Shown piece by piece: positions 27,353-35,313 of a stretch of 64,000 nucleotides of DNA (positions within the stretch are counted from its first letter, which is position 1; every line of letters begins with the position of its first letter). The DNA comes from Fibrella forsythiae (GTDB taxonomy: Bacteria > Bacteroidota > Bacteroidia > Cytophagales > Spirosomataceae). Both the position numbers and the translations under genes were made by a program. The stretch is from the NCBI RefSeq assembly GCF_017353175.1, contig NZ_JAFMYW010000012.1:186001-250000 (forward strand). Reading direction: 5' to 3'. The notes below the pieces were generated by a model. That model was not told the origin of the DNA and did no database searches. It worked only from the letters and a program-made list of their open reading frames with translations.

Positions 27353-27367
27353 CCCTACGAGAGCACA
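27353..27367 (+). other. Right attachment site (attR)
   Basis: The same 15 bases as the tRNA-Arg 3' end (TCCCTACGAGAGCAC), without the rest of a tRNA. It marks the right boundary of the integrative element. Confidence 0.85.
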
Positions 27368-27370
27368 GAA

Positions 27371-27398
27371 GCCAGTCAGCAATGACTGGCTTTTTTGT
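27371..27398 (+). terminator. Original tRNA-Arg terminator, displaced by the insertion
   Basis: A 9-bp stem (27371-27379 with 27384-27392) with a GCAA loop and a run of T immediately after attR. Before integration this would have stood 3 bases behind the tRNA 3' end. The following roughly 315 bases up to the RHS fragment hold nothing I can assign. Confidence 0.8.
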
Positions 27399-27713
27399 TT
27401 TCACCAAGGCGGGCACCCAGCATCAGATGAGCGGTTGGGACAGCATTTCAATATAACTTATTTGAGGGAGCGTATGAGTACTTTTGAGCCGTACCAATAA
27501 TCCCCAAGTTTAGTGTGCTTAACTGAATTTGCTACTAGACCGTCGCCGGGTTTGATGCGGTCACCGTAGGCTCAGCCTCCATCCAAAGCCTCGAATCTAC
27601 GTAAGGGGTTAAGTTAGAGCATTCTTAACAGACATTCGCTTAATCGCTTCACCAAATAGGGCTCGGTTAAACAGTCGATCGGCGACAGGTCATTTAAAGC
27701 AGGTACTCTTTGT

Positions 27714-27916
27714 TTAACTATCGGCGTACCGGGTGGCGATTAAATTACCCGCCTCATCGTAGCGGAATTGGGTAACCTGACCCAGGCTGTCCGTTTTCGC
27801 CAGTAGTTGGTTGTAGTCGCTGTAGACCCACTGCTGCCGGTTGCCCAGCGGGTCCTTCTGTTTAATGACAACTCCGTTTTGATGAACGTACCTGGTTTGC
27901 TGGTCGTAGCTGTCTC
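27714..27916 (-). pseudogene. RHS/YD-repeat fragment
   Basis: Reading the minus strand in the frame ending with the TAA at 27714-27716 gives RHS-repeat sequence: YDQQTRYVHQNGVVIKQKD, PLGNRQQWVYSDYNQLL and DSLGQVTQFRYDEAGNLIATRY. This is the wall-forming repeat of Rhs polymorphic toxins. Only about 65 codons remain, with no start, no core domain and no DPXG junction. Upstream sequence to 28102 is open in another frame but unrecognisable. A remnant of a toxin-delivery gene. Confidence 0.8.
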
Positions 27917-28102
27917 AAACCATCGTTGTGTGCTTGTCAACGTACGTACCCAAGCGTTGTGTCGAAGATCCCCCATCGCCCCATGTGTGTATACACCGCG
28001 CGGGCAGGCTAGGCTGGTCTTGTTGCCCTCGGCCAGATAATACAGCGCATTGGCTCTATCAGCCCGTTTACTAATCGCCGACACCAGACCAATTGCATCC
28101 AC

Positions 28103-28327
28103 CTACGGAGCTATCCCATCAACATAGCCACTTTGAGTCATTATATAGAGCGCTTCTTTCGAGTCGTCGCTGATGTACATAAAATGGTCATGTTGCTCAA
28201 ACAAGCTTTTAAGAGTCAAGTACGAAACCACCCAAATTGGTTTTAATCGCCCATCTCTGAGCTTGATATCTCTAGAAAATTTTGCGGTAAACCCCTCAGA
28301 CTCATCGTAGCCCATTTGGTTAGCCAA
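28103..28327 (-). CDS. Possible immunity protein of the neighbouring toxin fragment
   Basis: 74 residues from a TTG, but the frame with similar character extends upstream (LTEQDAISIAKDILL) to a stop directly before position 28386, without a usual start codon. The protein is small, acidic and strand-rich (IKLRDGRLKPIWVVSYLTLK, HDHFMYISDDSKEALYIM), and lies immediately behind a toxin C-terminal domain, the classical place for an immunity gene. I do not recognise the family. It may be decayed along with the toxin. Confidence 0.4.
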   Translation of the reverse strand: MANQMGYDESEGFTAKFSRDIKLRDGRLKPIWVVSYLTLKSLFEQHDHFMYISDDSKEALYIMTQSGYVDGIAP

Positions 28328-28386
28328 TAGAATATCTTTAGCAATAGAAATAGCGTCTTGTTCTGTAAGATTTGTCGTGAGATGTA

Positions 28387-28904
28387 TTACTTACTAATTG
28401 GACCTAAACCTACCTTGTCTCTAATACTATTTAAATAGTCCGTAGCGTGGGTTATCTCACGCCCCGTCAGTTTGCCGGGATCTTTCATCAGTTGATCAAA
28501 CACATGATTTTTTTTAATCTGGAAAGTTTGCCATAAGCGTCTTTACCTAACTCTGCACACTGTTTTGCATGGGTCATTTCGTGGGCTACCTCATAGGCAG
28601 TTGCTCCTTTGCGTACATACACTTTATTCGCAGCAGCATCAAATCCAGCCTGCGCATTGGCTTTATCCATCATTTTGATGACCTTCTTGTCTTTAACGAC
28701 CTCAAGTTCATCCCCCAAACTCTTATCTTGCTCCTTAAACTTACTTAGGGGGTCTGATGCGGATGTACACTTGCAGAGAGCCTCCTCCGCTATCTTCGGG
28801 GACAAAATTGGTTTGCAGGCCGGTGCAATAGGCACTGGAAAACTAATGGTCTTCAGCGTGGCCCTTCGACTAGGCGTCAGCAATCTTATCTGGTAATCGT
28901 CCAC
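28387..28904 (-). pseudogene. Zincin-like metallopeptidase toxin domain, frameshifted
   Basis: The frame from 28904 encodes a linker, then VYVRKGATAYEVAHEMTHAKQCAELGKDAYGKLSR in pieces: HEMTH is a zinc-binding HExxH site. The frame then breaks at an A8 tract (28508-28515 region) and stops. With one extra A the reading continues as NHVFDQLMKDPGKLTGREITHATDYLNSI to a stop at 28387, which completes a pattern like the Tox-MPTase toxin domains of polymorphic toxins. So this is a toxin C terminus disabled, or possibly phase-varied, by a homopolymer slip. It probably belonged to the RHS protein whose fragment lies downstream. Confidence 0.7.
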
Positions 28905-28987
28905 AACTCACGTTAGGATAGTAATCAGCAGATGCGGCAAGATGTGAAGAGAAAAAAGGGCGAGTGCTTAAAACGGCTCACTTTACC

Positions 28988-30634
28988 TTATGCGGGTAGG
29001 TATACACTAAACGTAGCCCCCTGCCCAAGTTGGCTGCTGGCGGTAATCAGCCCACCGTGGTAATTTACAACCCGTTGGCAAATAGCCAGACCAATGCCCG
29101 TGCCAACAAATTCGTTCTTCCTGTGTAGTCGCTGAAAGACTTGAAAAATGCGATCCAGGTATTTTTCGTCGAACCCCACCCCATTATCGCTTATATCAAT
29201 ACGGTGATAAGCCTCTGCCTGGCGGGCGGGCCTGAGTGCAGGTGGTAACTGCGAATAGGCGGTACGCTGCGTACGAATCGTTATATGCGGAATGGCGGGG
29301 TTTCCCGCGTTATCAACACGGCTAAATTTAAGCGCATTGTTGATTAAATTCTGAAAGAGTTGACCCAGTTGAAGAGCATCGCCCATCACCACAGGTAATG
29401 GTTCGGCATCAATGACCGCCTGACTTTCACTAATGACTAACTCTAAATCAACCAATGTCTGGGCTAAAACGCTATCCAGCGGTATGCTCATTACCACCTG
29501 CTCCCGTGTGGAGATGCGGGAGTAGATCAGCAAATCCCGAATCAGGTTAGACATACGGCCCGCTGCTAACTGCATTCGGTCTATGTAATTATTTTCCTGC
29601 TCAGACTGATTGGCGTATTCGGTCTTCAGCAAGGCCCCAAACTGCTGAATCTTACGCAGTGGTTCCTGCAAGTCGTGGGAGGCTACGTAAGCAAACTGCT
29701 GGAGGTTATCGTTTGTCCGCTTCAGGTCCTCATTGGCCTCTGCCAACTCGCGGGTACGTTGCGCTACGCGTATCTCTAACTCCTCTGACAATAATCGATA
29801 GCGTTGTTCACTCTCTCGTAAGGCCACGACCTGCGCCGTAACATCGTTAGCCGTATTGATAAGGCCAAAAATGGTTCCATCTTGCGCGTAGACAGGGTTA
29901 CAGGAAAAATTAAACCAGGACTCCTGCCACTGCCCATCGACCATAATTTGCCCCACCGCTTTATCGTTGTGGTAGGACTCCCCCGTATCATATACTCGCT
30001 GTAGTAACTCCACAAACGGTTGTCCCGCCAGTTGGGGCATAACTTGTTGTAGCGGTTGACCCATCACAGACTCATCTTTACCCCAAATTTGCAGCATGGG
30101 CGCATTGACCGTGTCAATCACGATGTCTCTGCCCACGAAGAAAACGGTGGCTGTAGGCGAATTGACGACCAGACTACGGAAACGGGCCTTACTGATCTCG
30201 AGTTGCTGCCGAGTTCGCACCTGCGCAGTAATGTCACGGACCACTCCCGATAAACGATAGGCCGATCCCATAATGTCTACGTAGGCCCGTCCCTGGGCGT
30301 GTAACCAACGGGGAGGGTCGATCAATGATGCCCCACTAACCCGAAACTGCACATCGTAATGGCCCGTTGAGGATAGATTAAGCGTTGACTCAATGGCTTT
30401 TTCAATCCGTGGCCGATCCTCCTCATCAACCAGCATTAGCATTTGGCTATAACTGACCACGTTCTGCCCCTCATAGCCAAACAACTCCCGGCAACGCTCG
30501 TCCCACCATAGCTGCTGTTGGTTGATATCGAGATTCCATGTACCTACCTGCGCAGCCTGAATGGCGTATTGCAGACGTTCCTGCTCGGCTTGACTACCTG
30601 ACCAGAAGGGGAAATTGGTTGATTGATCAGTCAT
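28988..30634 (-). CDS. Soluble PAS-PAS sensor histidine kinase
   Basis: 548 residues without membrane segments. Two PAS domains (about residues 18-145 with a PAC motif LSGVVRDITAQV, and 155-275 with FGLINTANDVTAQV) are joined by a coiled coil to a HisKA domain with the phosphorylated His in VASHDLQEPLRKIQQFG (near 325), and a HATPase domain with the N box NLINNALKFS, and G boxes DISDNGVGFDEKYL and GTGIGLAICQRVV. It signals through phosphotransfer to an unlinked response regulator. It lies 87 bases downstream of a BLUF photoreceptor gene on the same strand, which may supply the input. Confidence 0.93.
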   Translation of the reverse strand: MTDQSTNFPFWSGSQAEQERLQYAIQAAQVGTWNLDINQQQLWWDERCRELFGYEGQNVVSYSQMLMLVDEEDRPRIEKAIESTLNLSSTGHYDVQFRVSGASLIDPPRWLHAQGRAYVDIMGSAYRLSGVVRDITAQVRTRQQLEISKARFRSLVVNSPTATVFFVGRDIVIDTVNAPMLQIWGKDESVMGQPLQQVMPQLAGQPFVELLQRVYDTGESYHNDKAVGQIMVDGQWQESWFNFSCNPVYAQDGTIFGLINTANDVTAQVVALRESEQRYRLLSEELEIRVAQRTRELAEANEDLKRTNDNLQQFAYVASHDLQEPLRKIQQFGALLKTEYANQSEQENNYIDRMQLAAGRMSNLIRDLLIYSRISTREQVVMSIPLDSVLAQTLVDLELVISESQAVIDAEPLPVVMGDALQLGQLFQNLINNALKFSRVDNAGNPAIPHITIRTQRTAYSQLPPALRPARQAEAYHRIDISDNGVGFDEKYLDRIFQVFQRLHRKNEFVGTGIGLAICQRVVNYHGGLITASSQLGQGATFSVYLPA

Positions 30635-30721
30635 AAAGTGACTTAACTCAAGTTTATACAGAACGAGCCTGGCAATGGGTTTTATTAATTGCAGGCTCTA
30701 ACCGGCACACGCATTATGAAT

Positions 30722-31153
30722 CTAGCTCACCCGACGACGGCTATTTAAGTCAAAAAAACCTTTGAGCATTCTCATGATGACCGGTTGATCAGCATCCCAA
30801 AGGGATTCATTCTGCGGATCAACAGGAAGAATGTTCCGTACTTCTTCGTACTGTCGGGTAGTTAGTGTTTCATATCCCATATACCAGTTATCAAACGACC
30901 GTTTGGTTATAGGTTGACTAATAACCGTTCGAACATCGGTATGGCGTGGGTCTGCCCGGATACTTTCATATAAGTCTTCGACCGCCTGCTGTGGGCCTTC
31001 GAGTACCTGCACAATACGTCCGTTGATGTAGAGCAGCACCCCCGTAATATTAAGTCGGGCATTTTTCTCCCGGCTAAGATTGACAATCTCAATAACGACC
31101 TCTTCGGTAGTAGAACTTACGGCAGAACTGAAGTAGGTTAAGCAATAATCCAT
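30722..31153 (-). CDS. BLUF-domain blue-light photoreceptor
   Basis: 143 residues from the ATG at 31153 (MDYCLTYFSSAV); the frame is open upstream but not homologous. The BLUF fold binds FAD: the flavin-proximal Tyr is in LTYFSSA, the Asn in NARLNITGVLLYINGRIVQVLEG, which also holds the switching Gln, followed by the RADPRHTDV helix and the SFDNWYMGYE segment with the semi-conserved Trp. No output domain is attached, so it must act through a partner; the histidine kinase gene directly downstream is a candidate. Confidence 0.92.
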   Translation of the reverse strand: MDYCLTYFSSAVSSTTEEVVIEIVNLSREKNARLNITGVLLYINGRIVQVLEGPQQAVEDLYESIRADPRHTDVRTVISQPITKRSFDNWYMGYETLTTRQYEEVRNILPVDPQNESLWDADQPVIMRMLKGFFDLNSRRRVS

Positions 31154-31462
31154 TGATAATTGATTGGTAAAGGGGTTTCGTGATAGTTTACCGGATATTA
31201 TGTCAAGCACGAAGTAAGTGAGTTGCAGACGAGCCAACGAAGCATAAGTTATCTCTGACACGGTGCCTGAAAAAAATACTCGTTTTGCTACTGCATTATA
31301 AAAACGAACAAAGGTCAATGACCTTGTTTAAATAACGCTCATTAATAGCAGATACCCTGCGATGAAAATGGGACAATTTGATTGAATGGGATGAAGTTCG
31401 TACTAATCAGCCTACGCATTACTGCAACAAAAAGGGTCGGGGAACCACCCTTACGAGTCTGA

Positions 31463-31579
31463 CTAAACCAAAATAAACCGTTTAAGCAGAGGTGGCTTTC
31501 CTTCGTTCAGGCGTTTCCGCCACTTACCTATCGTATTGTGATTCACTTCATACGCCTTATCTATTCCAAATGCTGTCAT
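31463..31579 (-). pseudogene. Short helix-turn-helix remnant, possibly transposase-derived
   Basis: A 38-codon frame on the minus strand from an ATG to TAG. Its middle (YEVNHNTIGKWRKRL) looks like the recognition part of a transposase or integrase-type helix-turn-helix. There is no remainder of a transposase and no terminal repeats were found. A remnant, or possibly a chance frame. Confidence 0.3.
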
Positions 31580-31582
31580 GTG

Positions 31583-31590
31583 TAGTTTTG
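31583..31590 (+). promoter_or_regulatory. Candidate -7 element of the GH9-deacetylase gene
   Basis: TAGTTTTG matches the TAnnTTTG consensus of Bacteroidota promoters and lies 19 bases before the ATG. The -33 partner is not clear, so this is a moderate call. Confidence 0.45.
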
Positions 31591-31609
31591 CGGCCTGATC
31601 GATAGCTTT

Positions 31610-34174
31610 ATGACGACTCGCCTGATTCTGCTTTTTTTATTCACAATCAGTACTGCCTTCATACCGGTTCATCAGGAACCGGCGGCTGTTATTCGAATTA
31701 ACCTGCTTGGCTACCGGCCATCCAGCCCGAAAATTGCCGTTTGGGGTAGCCTGACCAATCAGTCGGTCGGTCAGTGCACACTGGTCGATGCGCAGACAAA
31801 TCAGGTTGTTCAACAAGTGGCCACCGGACAGGCGTTTGGAACCTACGGCCCCTTCCAACAGACACACCGGCTCAATTTCTCCGCTTTTCGAAAACCAGGA
31901 CGCTATTACCTGCGCACCAGCGATGGGGCTCGTTCGCCCGTTTTTCGCATTGACGATGAGGTATATAAGGGTGCGGCCGACTTTTGCCTTAGGTACATGC
32001 GTCAACAACGAAGCGGTTTCAATCCGTACCTGAACGACTCCTGCCATACCCATGACGGCTACACCATGTATGGACCCATGCCCGACAGCACCCATATCGA
32101 TGCTTCGGGTGGTTGGCACGACGCATCAGATTACCTCCAGTACGTAACCACGTCGGCCAACGCGACTTATCACCTGTTGGCCGCCCTGCGCGATTTCCCG
32201 AGTGCCTTCTCCGACACGCATCAGGCAAATGGACTGGCTGGTGCCAATGACCAACCCGATATACTGGATGAAGCCCGCTGGGGGCTCGACTGGCTTCTGA
32301 AGATGCACCCGACCGATACGTGGTTGTTTAACCAGTTGGGCGACGACCGCGATCATTCGTCGATGCGAATTCCCAGGCTGGATAGTATGTATGGTAAAGG
32401 CGCTGAACGGCCCGTTTATTTTGCAACGGGCCAACCGCAGGGCCTGTTCAGACACAAAAACCGGGCAACCGGCGTAGCCTCTACTGCCGGGAAAGTCAGT
32501 AGTGCCCTCTCGCTAGGCTATCAACTGACCAGAAAGAGCAGTCCTGACTACGCCGAAAAACTTTGGCAACGATCGCAGTCTGCGTATAAACTAGGACTGG
32601 CTAAGCCCGGCAATTGTCAGACGGCACCGGGTCGCGCGCCTTATTTTTACGAAGAAGACAATTACACGGATGACATGGAATTGGCTACCGTTGAGCAACT
32701 AAATGCGACCGGCGCCACCGGCGCGCAAGCAGCCAACTGGCGAAGAACGGCGTTGGCGTTTGCCCGGCAGGAACCAGTTACACCCTGGATGATAAACGAT
32801 ACGGCGCGCCATTACCAATGGTATCCGTTTGTCAACGTGGGTCATGCGGCACTGGCCAAACGTTTGCCGGTTGCGGGCCGGAAAACCGTCACTGACTATT
32901 ACAAAGCGGGTATTGAAGCCGTTTGGCAACGAGCCCGGCAGAATGCGTTTTATCGGGGAGTGCCCTTTACCTGGTGCAGCAACAACCTCACTACCTCATT
33001 CGCCACACAATGCTTCTGGTATCGACAACTTACCGGCGACGACCAATTTGCAGCCTTCGAGCAGGCCAATTTCGACTGGCTGTTTGGGTGTAATCCGTGG
33101 GGAACGAGCTTTGTGTACGGCCTGCCAGCCAACGCCGATACGCCCACCGATCCACACTCGGCATTTACGCATCTGAAAAACTACCCCATCGACGGTGGCC
33201 TGGTGGATGGGCCGGTTCGTGGTAGTATTTATAGCAACCTGATCGGGATAGCCCTGCATGAACCCGACGAGTATGCGGCGTTTCAGAGTAAAGTAGCCGT
33301 TTATCACGACGATTATGGCGATTACAGCACCAACGAACCAACCATGGACGGCACGGCGTCGCTCATTTATTTGCTGGCTGCTAAAGACGGAGAAAAGCTG
33401 CTTTTGACCCGAAAAGCAAGCCAAAAGGCAACGGGCCCAATTACGCAACAACCACAAAAGCCACGCCCCGACAGCAAGTCAACATACATCAAAGGCGCCA
33501 AAATAAGAGGCGACACAACCGCCCGCCGACTGGCACTGGTCTTCACCGGCGATGAATTTGCCGATGGCGGAGCAGTCATTGCCCGGACCTTGCAGCAGCA
33601 GCAGGTTCGGGCTTCTTTTTTTCTGACCGGGCGCTTTCTGAGAAACCCGGCTTTCGCGTCGCTGATAAACCAGTTGCAACAGCAAGGCCATTACCTGGGC
33701 CCTCACTCCGACCAGCATCTACTGTACTGCGACTGGGCGAAGCGCGACAGTTTGTTGGTCAGCAGGCAACAATTCGATGATGATTTACGGGCAAACTACA
33801 CAGCCCTGGCCAGGTTCGGCGACGTTTTTTCTACGGCAACAAAGCTGTTTCTGCCGCCCTACGAATGGTACAACGACAGCATTGCATCCTGGACACAGGC
33901 CGCAGGGATTCAGTTGATCAATTACACACCAGGTACGTTGTCGCACGCCGATTATACCACCCCTAAGGATCGAAATTACCGTAGCAGCGATACCATTCTA
34001 CGGTCTATTTATGCTTACGAACAAAACCGTCCAGCCGGACTAAACGGCTTTATCCTGCTTATGCACATCGGTACGGCTCCGGCCCGAACGGATAAACTAT
34101 ATGAGCGGCTGGATGAACTTCTCACGGTTCTTCGGCAGAAAAACTATCAGTTTGTCCGGGTCGACAAATTATAA
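31610..34174 (+). CDS. GH9 glycoside hydrolase fused to a polysaccharide deacetylase
   Basis: 854 residues with a signal peptide. Residues about 25-115 form the Ig-like CelD_N domain. The GH9 (alpha/alpha)6 catalytic domain spans about 120-600, with the nucleophile-region motif GGWHDASDY near 165, NPWGTSFVYGLP near 500 and the acid-region NEPTMDGTASL near 575. After a linker, residues about 640-850 form a NodB-type deacetylase: FTGDEFADGG in place of the usual TFDDG, FFLTGRF, the metal-binding HSDQH, and LPPYEWYN. GH9 members act on cellulose, mixed glucans or chitosan-type oligomers; the attached deacetylase favours an N-acetylated sugar substrate. The GH20-like gene 3 kb away fits this view. 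Confidence 0.9.
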   Translation: MTTRLILLFLFTISTAFIPVHQEPAAVIRINLLGYRPSSPKIAVWGSLTNQSVGQCTLVDAQTNQVVQQVATGQAFGTYGPFQQTHRLNFSAFRKPGRYYLRTSDGARSPVFRIDDEVYKGAADFCLRYMRQQRSGFNPYLNDSCHTHDGYTMYGPMPDSTHIDASGGWHDASDYLQYVTTSANATYHLLAALRDFPSAFSDTHQANGLAGANDQPDILDEARWGLDWLLKMHPTDTWLFNQLGDDRDHSSMRIPRLDSMYGKGAERPVYFATGQPQGLFRHKNRATGVASTAGKVSSALSLGYQLTRKSSPDYAEKLWQRSQSAYKLGLAKPGNCQTAPGRAPYFYEEDNYTDDMELATVEQLNATGATGAQAANWRRTALAFARQEPVTPWMINDTARHYQWYPFVNVGHAALAKRLPVAGRKTVTDYYKAGIEAVWQRARQNAFYRGVPFTWCSNNLTTSFATQCFWYRQLTGDDQFAAFEQANFDWLFGCNPWGTSFVYGLPANADTPTDPHSAFTHLKNYPIDGGLVDGPVRGSIYSNLIGIALHEPDEYAAFQSKVAVYHDDYGDYSTNEPTMDGTASLIYLLAAKDGEKLLLTRKASQKATGPITQQPQKPRPDSKSTYIKGAKIRGDTTARRLALVFTGDEFADGGAVIARTLQQQQVRASFFLTGRFLRNPAFASLINQLQQQGHYLGPHSDQHLLYCDWAKRDSLLVSRQQFDDDLRANYTALARFGDVFSTATKLFLPPYEWYNDSIASWTQAAGIQLINYTPGTLSHADYTTPKDRNYRSSDTILRSIYAYEQNRPAGLNGFILLMHIGTAPARTDKLYERLDELLTVLRQKNYQFVRVDKL

Positions 34175-34200
34175 CAATCGGCTAGGTACGTACCTACCCG

Positions 34201-35271
34201 TTATGCCCAGGCTTTACGCAAAAACCGCAACCAGTTGCCGTGCATGATGCCCGCTACATCAACTTCCGTATAGCCGCGCTGCCGAAGTAAATCGGGGATT
34301 TTTTGGAGATCGGCAATGGTCTCCAGATCGTAGGGACATTGTTCTTTCCCGAAAGCGCCATCCAGATCAGAGCCGATACCTACATGGCGCGCATTCCCGG
34401 CCAGCTGACAGATATGGTCGAGGTGATCAATCATCACGGCCAGATTGCAATTGGTGCTTTTGGGAGTTGACTGACCACGTACCCAGCCCGGCACCATCAT
34501 CCAGGCATCCAGCGCACCACCAATCACGGCGTCGCGGGCAATAAGCGCCCTAATCTGCTCATCACTGTATTGTCGGTTGTGGTTTACCAGCGCACGGCAG
34601 TTGTTGTGGCTGGCCCATACCGGACCGTTAAAGTGGTCGAGCGCTTCCCAGAAACTATCGTCGCAGAGGTGGGTGGCGTCGAGGATGATATTGAACCGTT
34701 CCATTTCGTGCAGTAACTCGTGCCCAGCCGCGCCCATAAAGCCGGTGGCATCGGTACCCTGCGCGTAACGGCCGGGACCATAGTGAGCGGGCCCGATAGC
34801 CCGGAGGCCGTCGTGATACGCCCGTTCCACAAAGGCGGGGGTCACGATCGAGTCGGCTCCTTCCAGACTTAGGATATACCCAACTGGTTTGTGGTCGTTT
34901 GGCGAGCCGTCATGCCAGCGCGCGAGGTGTTTATCCAGCCCGGCCAGATCCCGAATCTGCACCATTTCGCCCGCTTCTTCCATCATCTGGTACCAGATGC
35001 GTTGCCCCTGCGTTTGCGCCCAGGCCTGCTCTGGCGAGTGCCAGCCCGGCAACGGATTATCGGGGGCTACATAGCGACCGATCTGCGTGGCAACGACCAA
35101 CCCGATGTTGCCCCGGCGCAGGTCGGGCAACGACACGGTTGCTTTCCCCCGGTCGGGCTTATCGGTCATGCCTTTCTCCCGCTCCCGCAGGTAACCCGCT
35201 GGCTGGCGCAAATCACGATTCCATTCCAGCGCGTTCATACTCAGGTCGAGATGCGCGTCAATTGTAAACAT
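34201..35271 (-). CDS. Membrane-dipeptidase family (peptidase M19)
   Basis: 356 residues, cytoplasmic by lack of a signal peptide. The binuclear zinc site of renal-dipeptidase-like enzymes is visible: DAHLDLSMN at the N terminus (HxD), the bridging Glu in ILSLEGADSIV, ATHLCDD, and WASHNNCRAL. GIGSDLDGAFG near residue 285 is also characteristic. M19 enzymes cleave dipeptides, including those with a C-terminal D-residue. It is the last gene of a minus-strand cluster with a D-amino acid lyase and RidA, 43 bases after the former, which supports a role in degrading D-amino-acid-containing dipeptides. Confidence 0.93.
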   Translation of the reverse strand: MFTIDAHLDLSMNALEWNRDLRQPAGYLREREKGMTDKPDRGKATVSLPDLRRGNIGLVVATQIGRYVAPDNPLPGWHSPEQAWAQTQGQRIWYQMMEEAGEMVQIRDLAGLDKHLARWHDGSPNDHKPVGYILSLEGADSIVTPAFVERAYHDGLRAIGPAHYGPGRYAQGTDATGFMGAAGHELLHEMERFNIILDATHLCDDSFWEALDHFNGPVWASHNNCRALVNHNRQYSDEQIRALIARDAVIGGALDAWMMVPGWVRGQSTPKSTNCNLAVMIDHLDHICQLAGNARHVGIGSDLDGAFGKEQCPYDLETIADLQKIPDLLRQRGYTEVDVAGIMHGNWLRFLRKAWA

Positions 35272-35313
35272 AAACTATAACCGGCTTGGGGTGTATGCCC
35301 ATTCGGCCTGCTG

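Larger units (their letters stand above)
19064..27367. mobile_element. Integrative element in tRNA-Arg (about 8.3 kb)
   Basis: Bounded by a 15-bp direct repeat of the tRNA 3' end (left 19064-19078, right 27353-27367). A tyrosine integrase gene begins about 100 bases inside the left end and points inward, the usual arrangement for tRNA-targeting elements. The cargo differs from its surroundings in base composition, with several AT-rich genes, and carries just one copy of the ACGTACC motif that is frequent elsewhere. No relaxase, replication or phage structural genes are visible, so it is a small genomic island or an element mobilised in trans. Cargo: integrase, RES-like protein, serine recombinase, five proteins of unknown function (one DUF6624-like), and a broken SUKH gene. 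Confidence 0.88.
31154..31609. other. Gap between the BLUF and GH9 genes
   Basis: About 450 bases, divergent promoters expected. It contains one short transposase-like remnant on the minus strand (31463-31579) and a TAnnTTTG box ahead of the GH9 gene. Nothing else is evident. Confidence 0.5.

Noticed and set aside
27340-27370. Second tRNA gene at the right end of the element
   Set aside because: Just 15 bases of the tRNA 3' end are present; no D arm, anticodon arm or 5' acceptor strand precede them, so it is attR.
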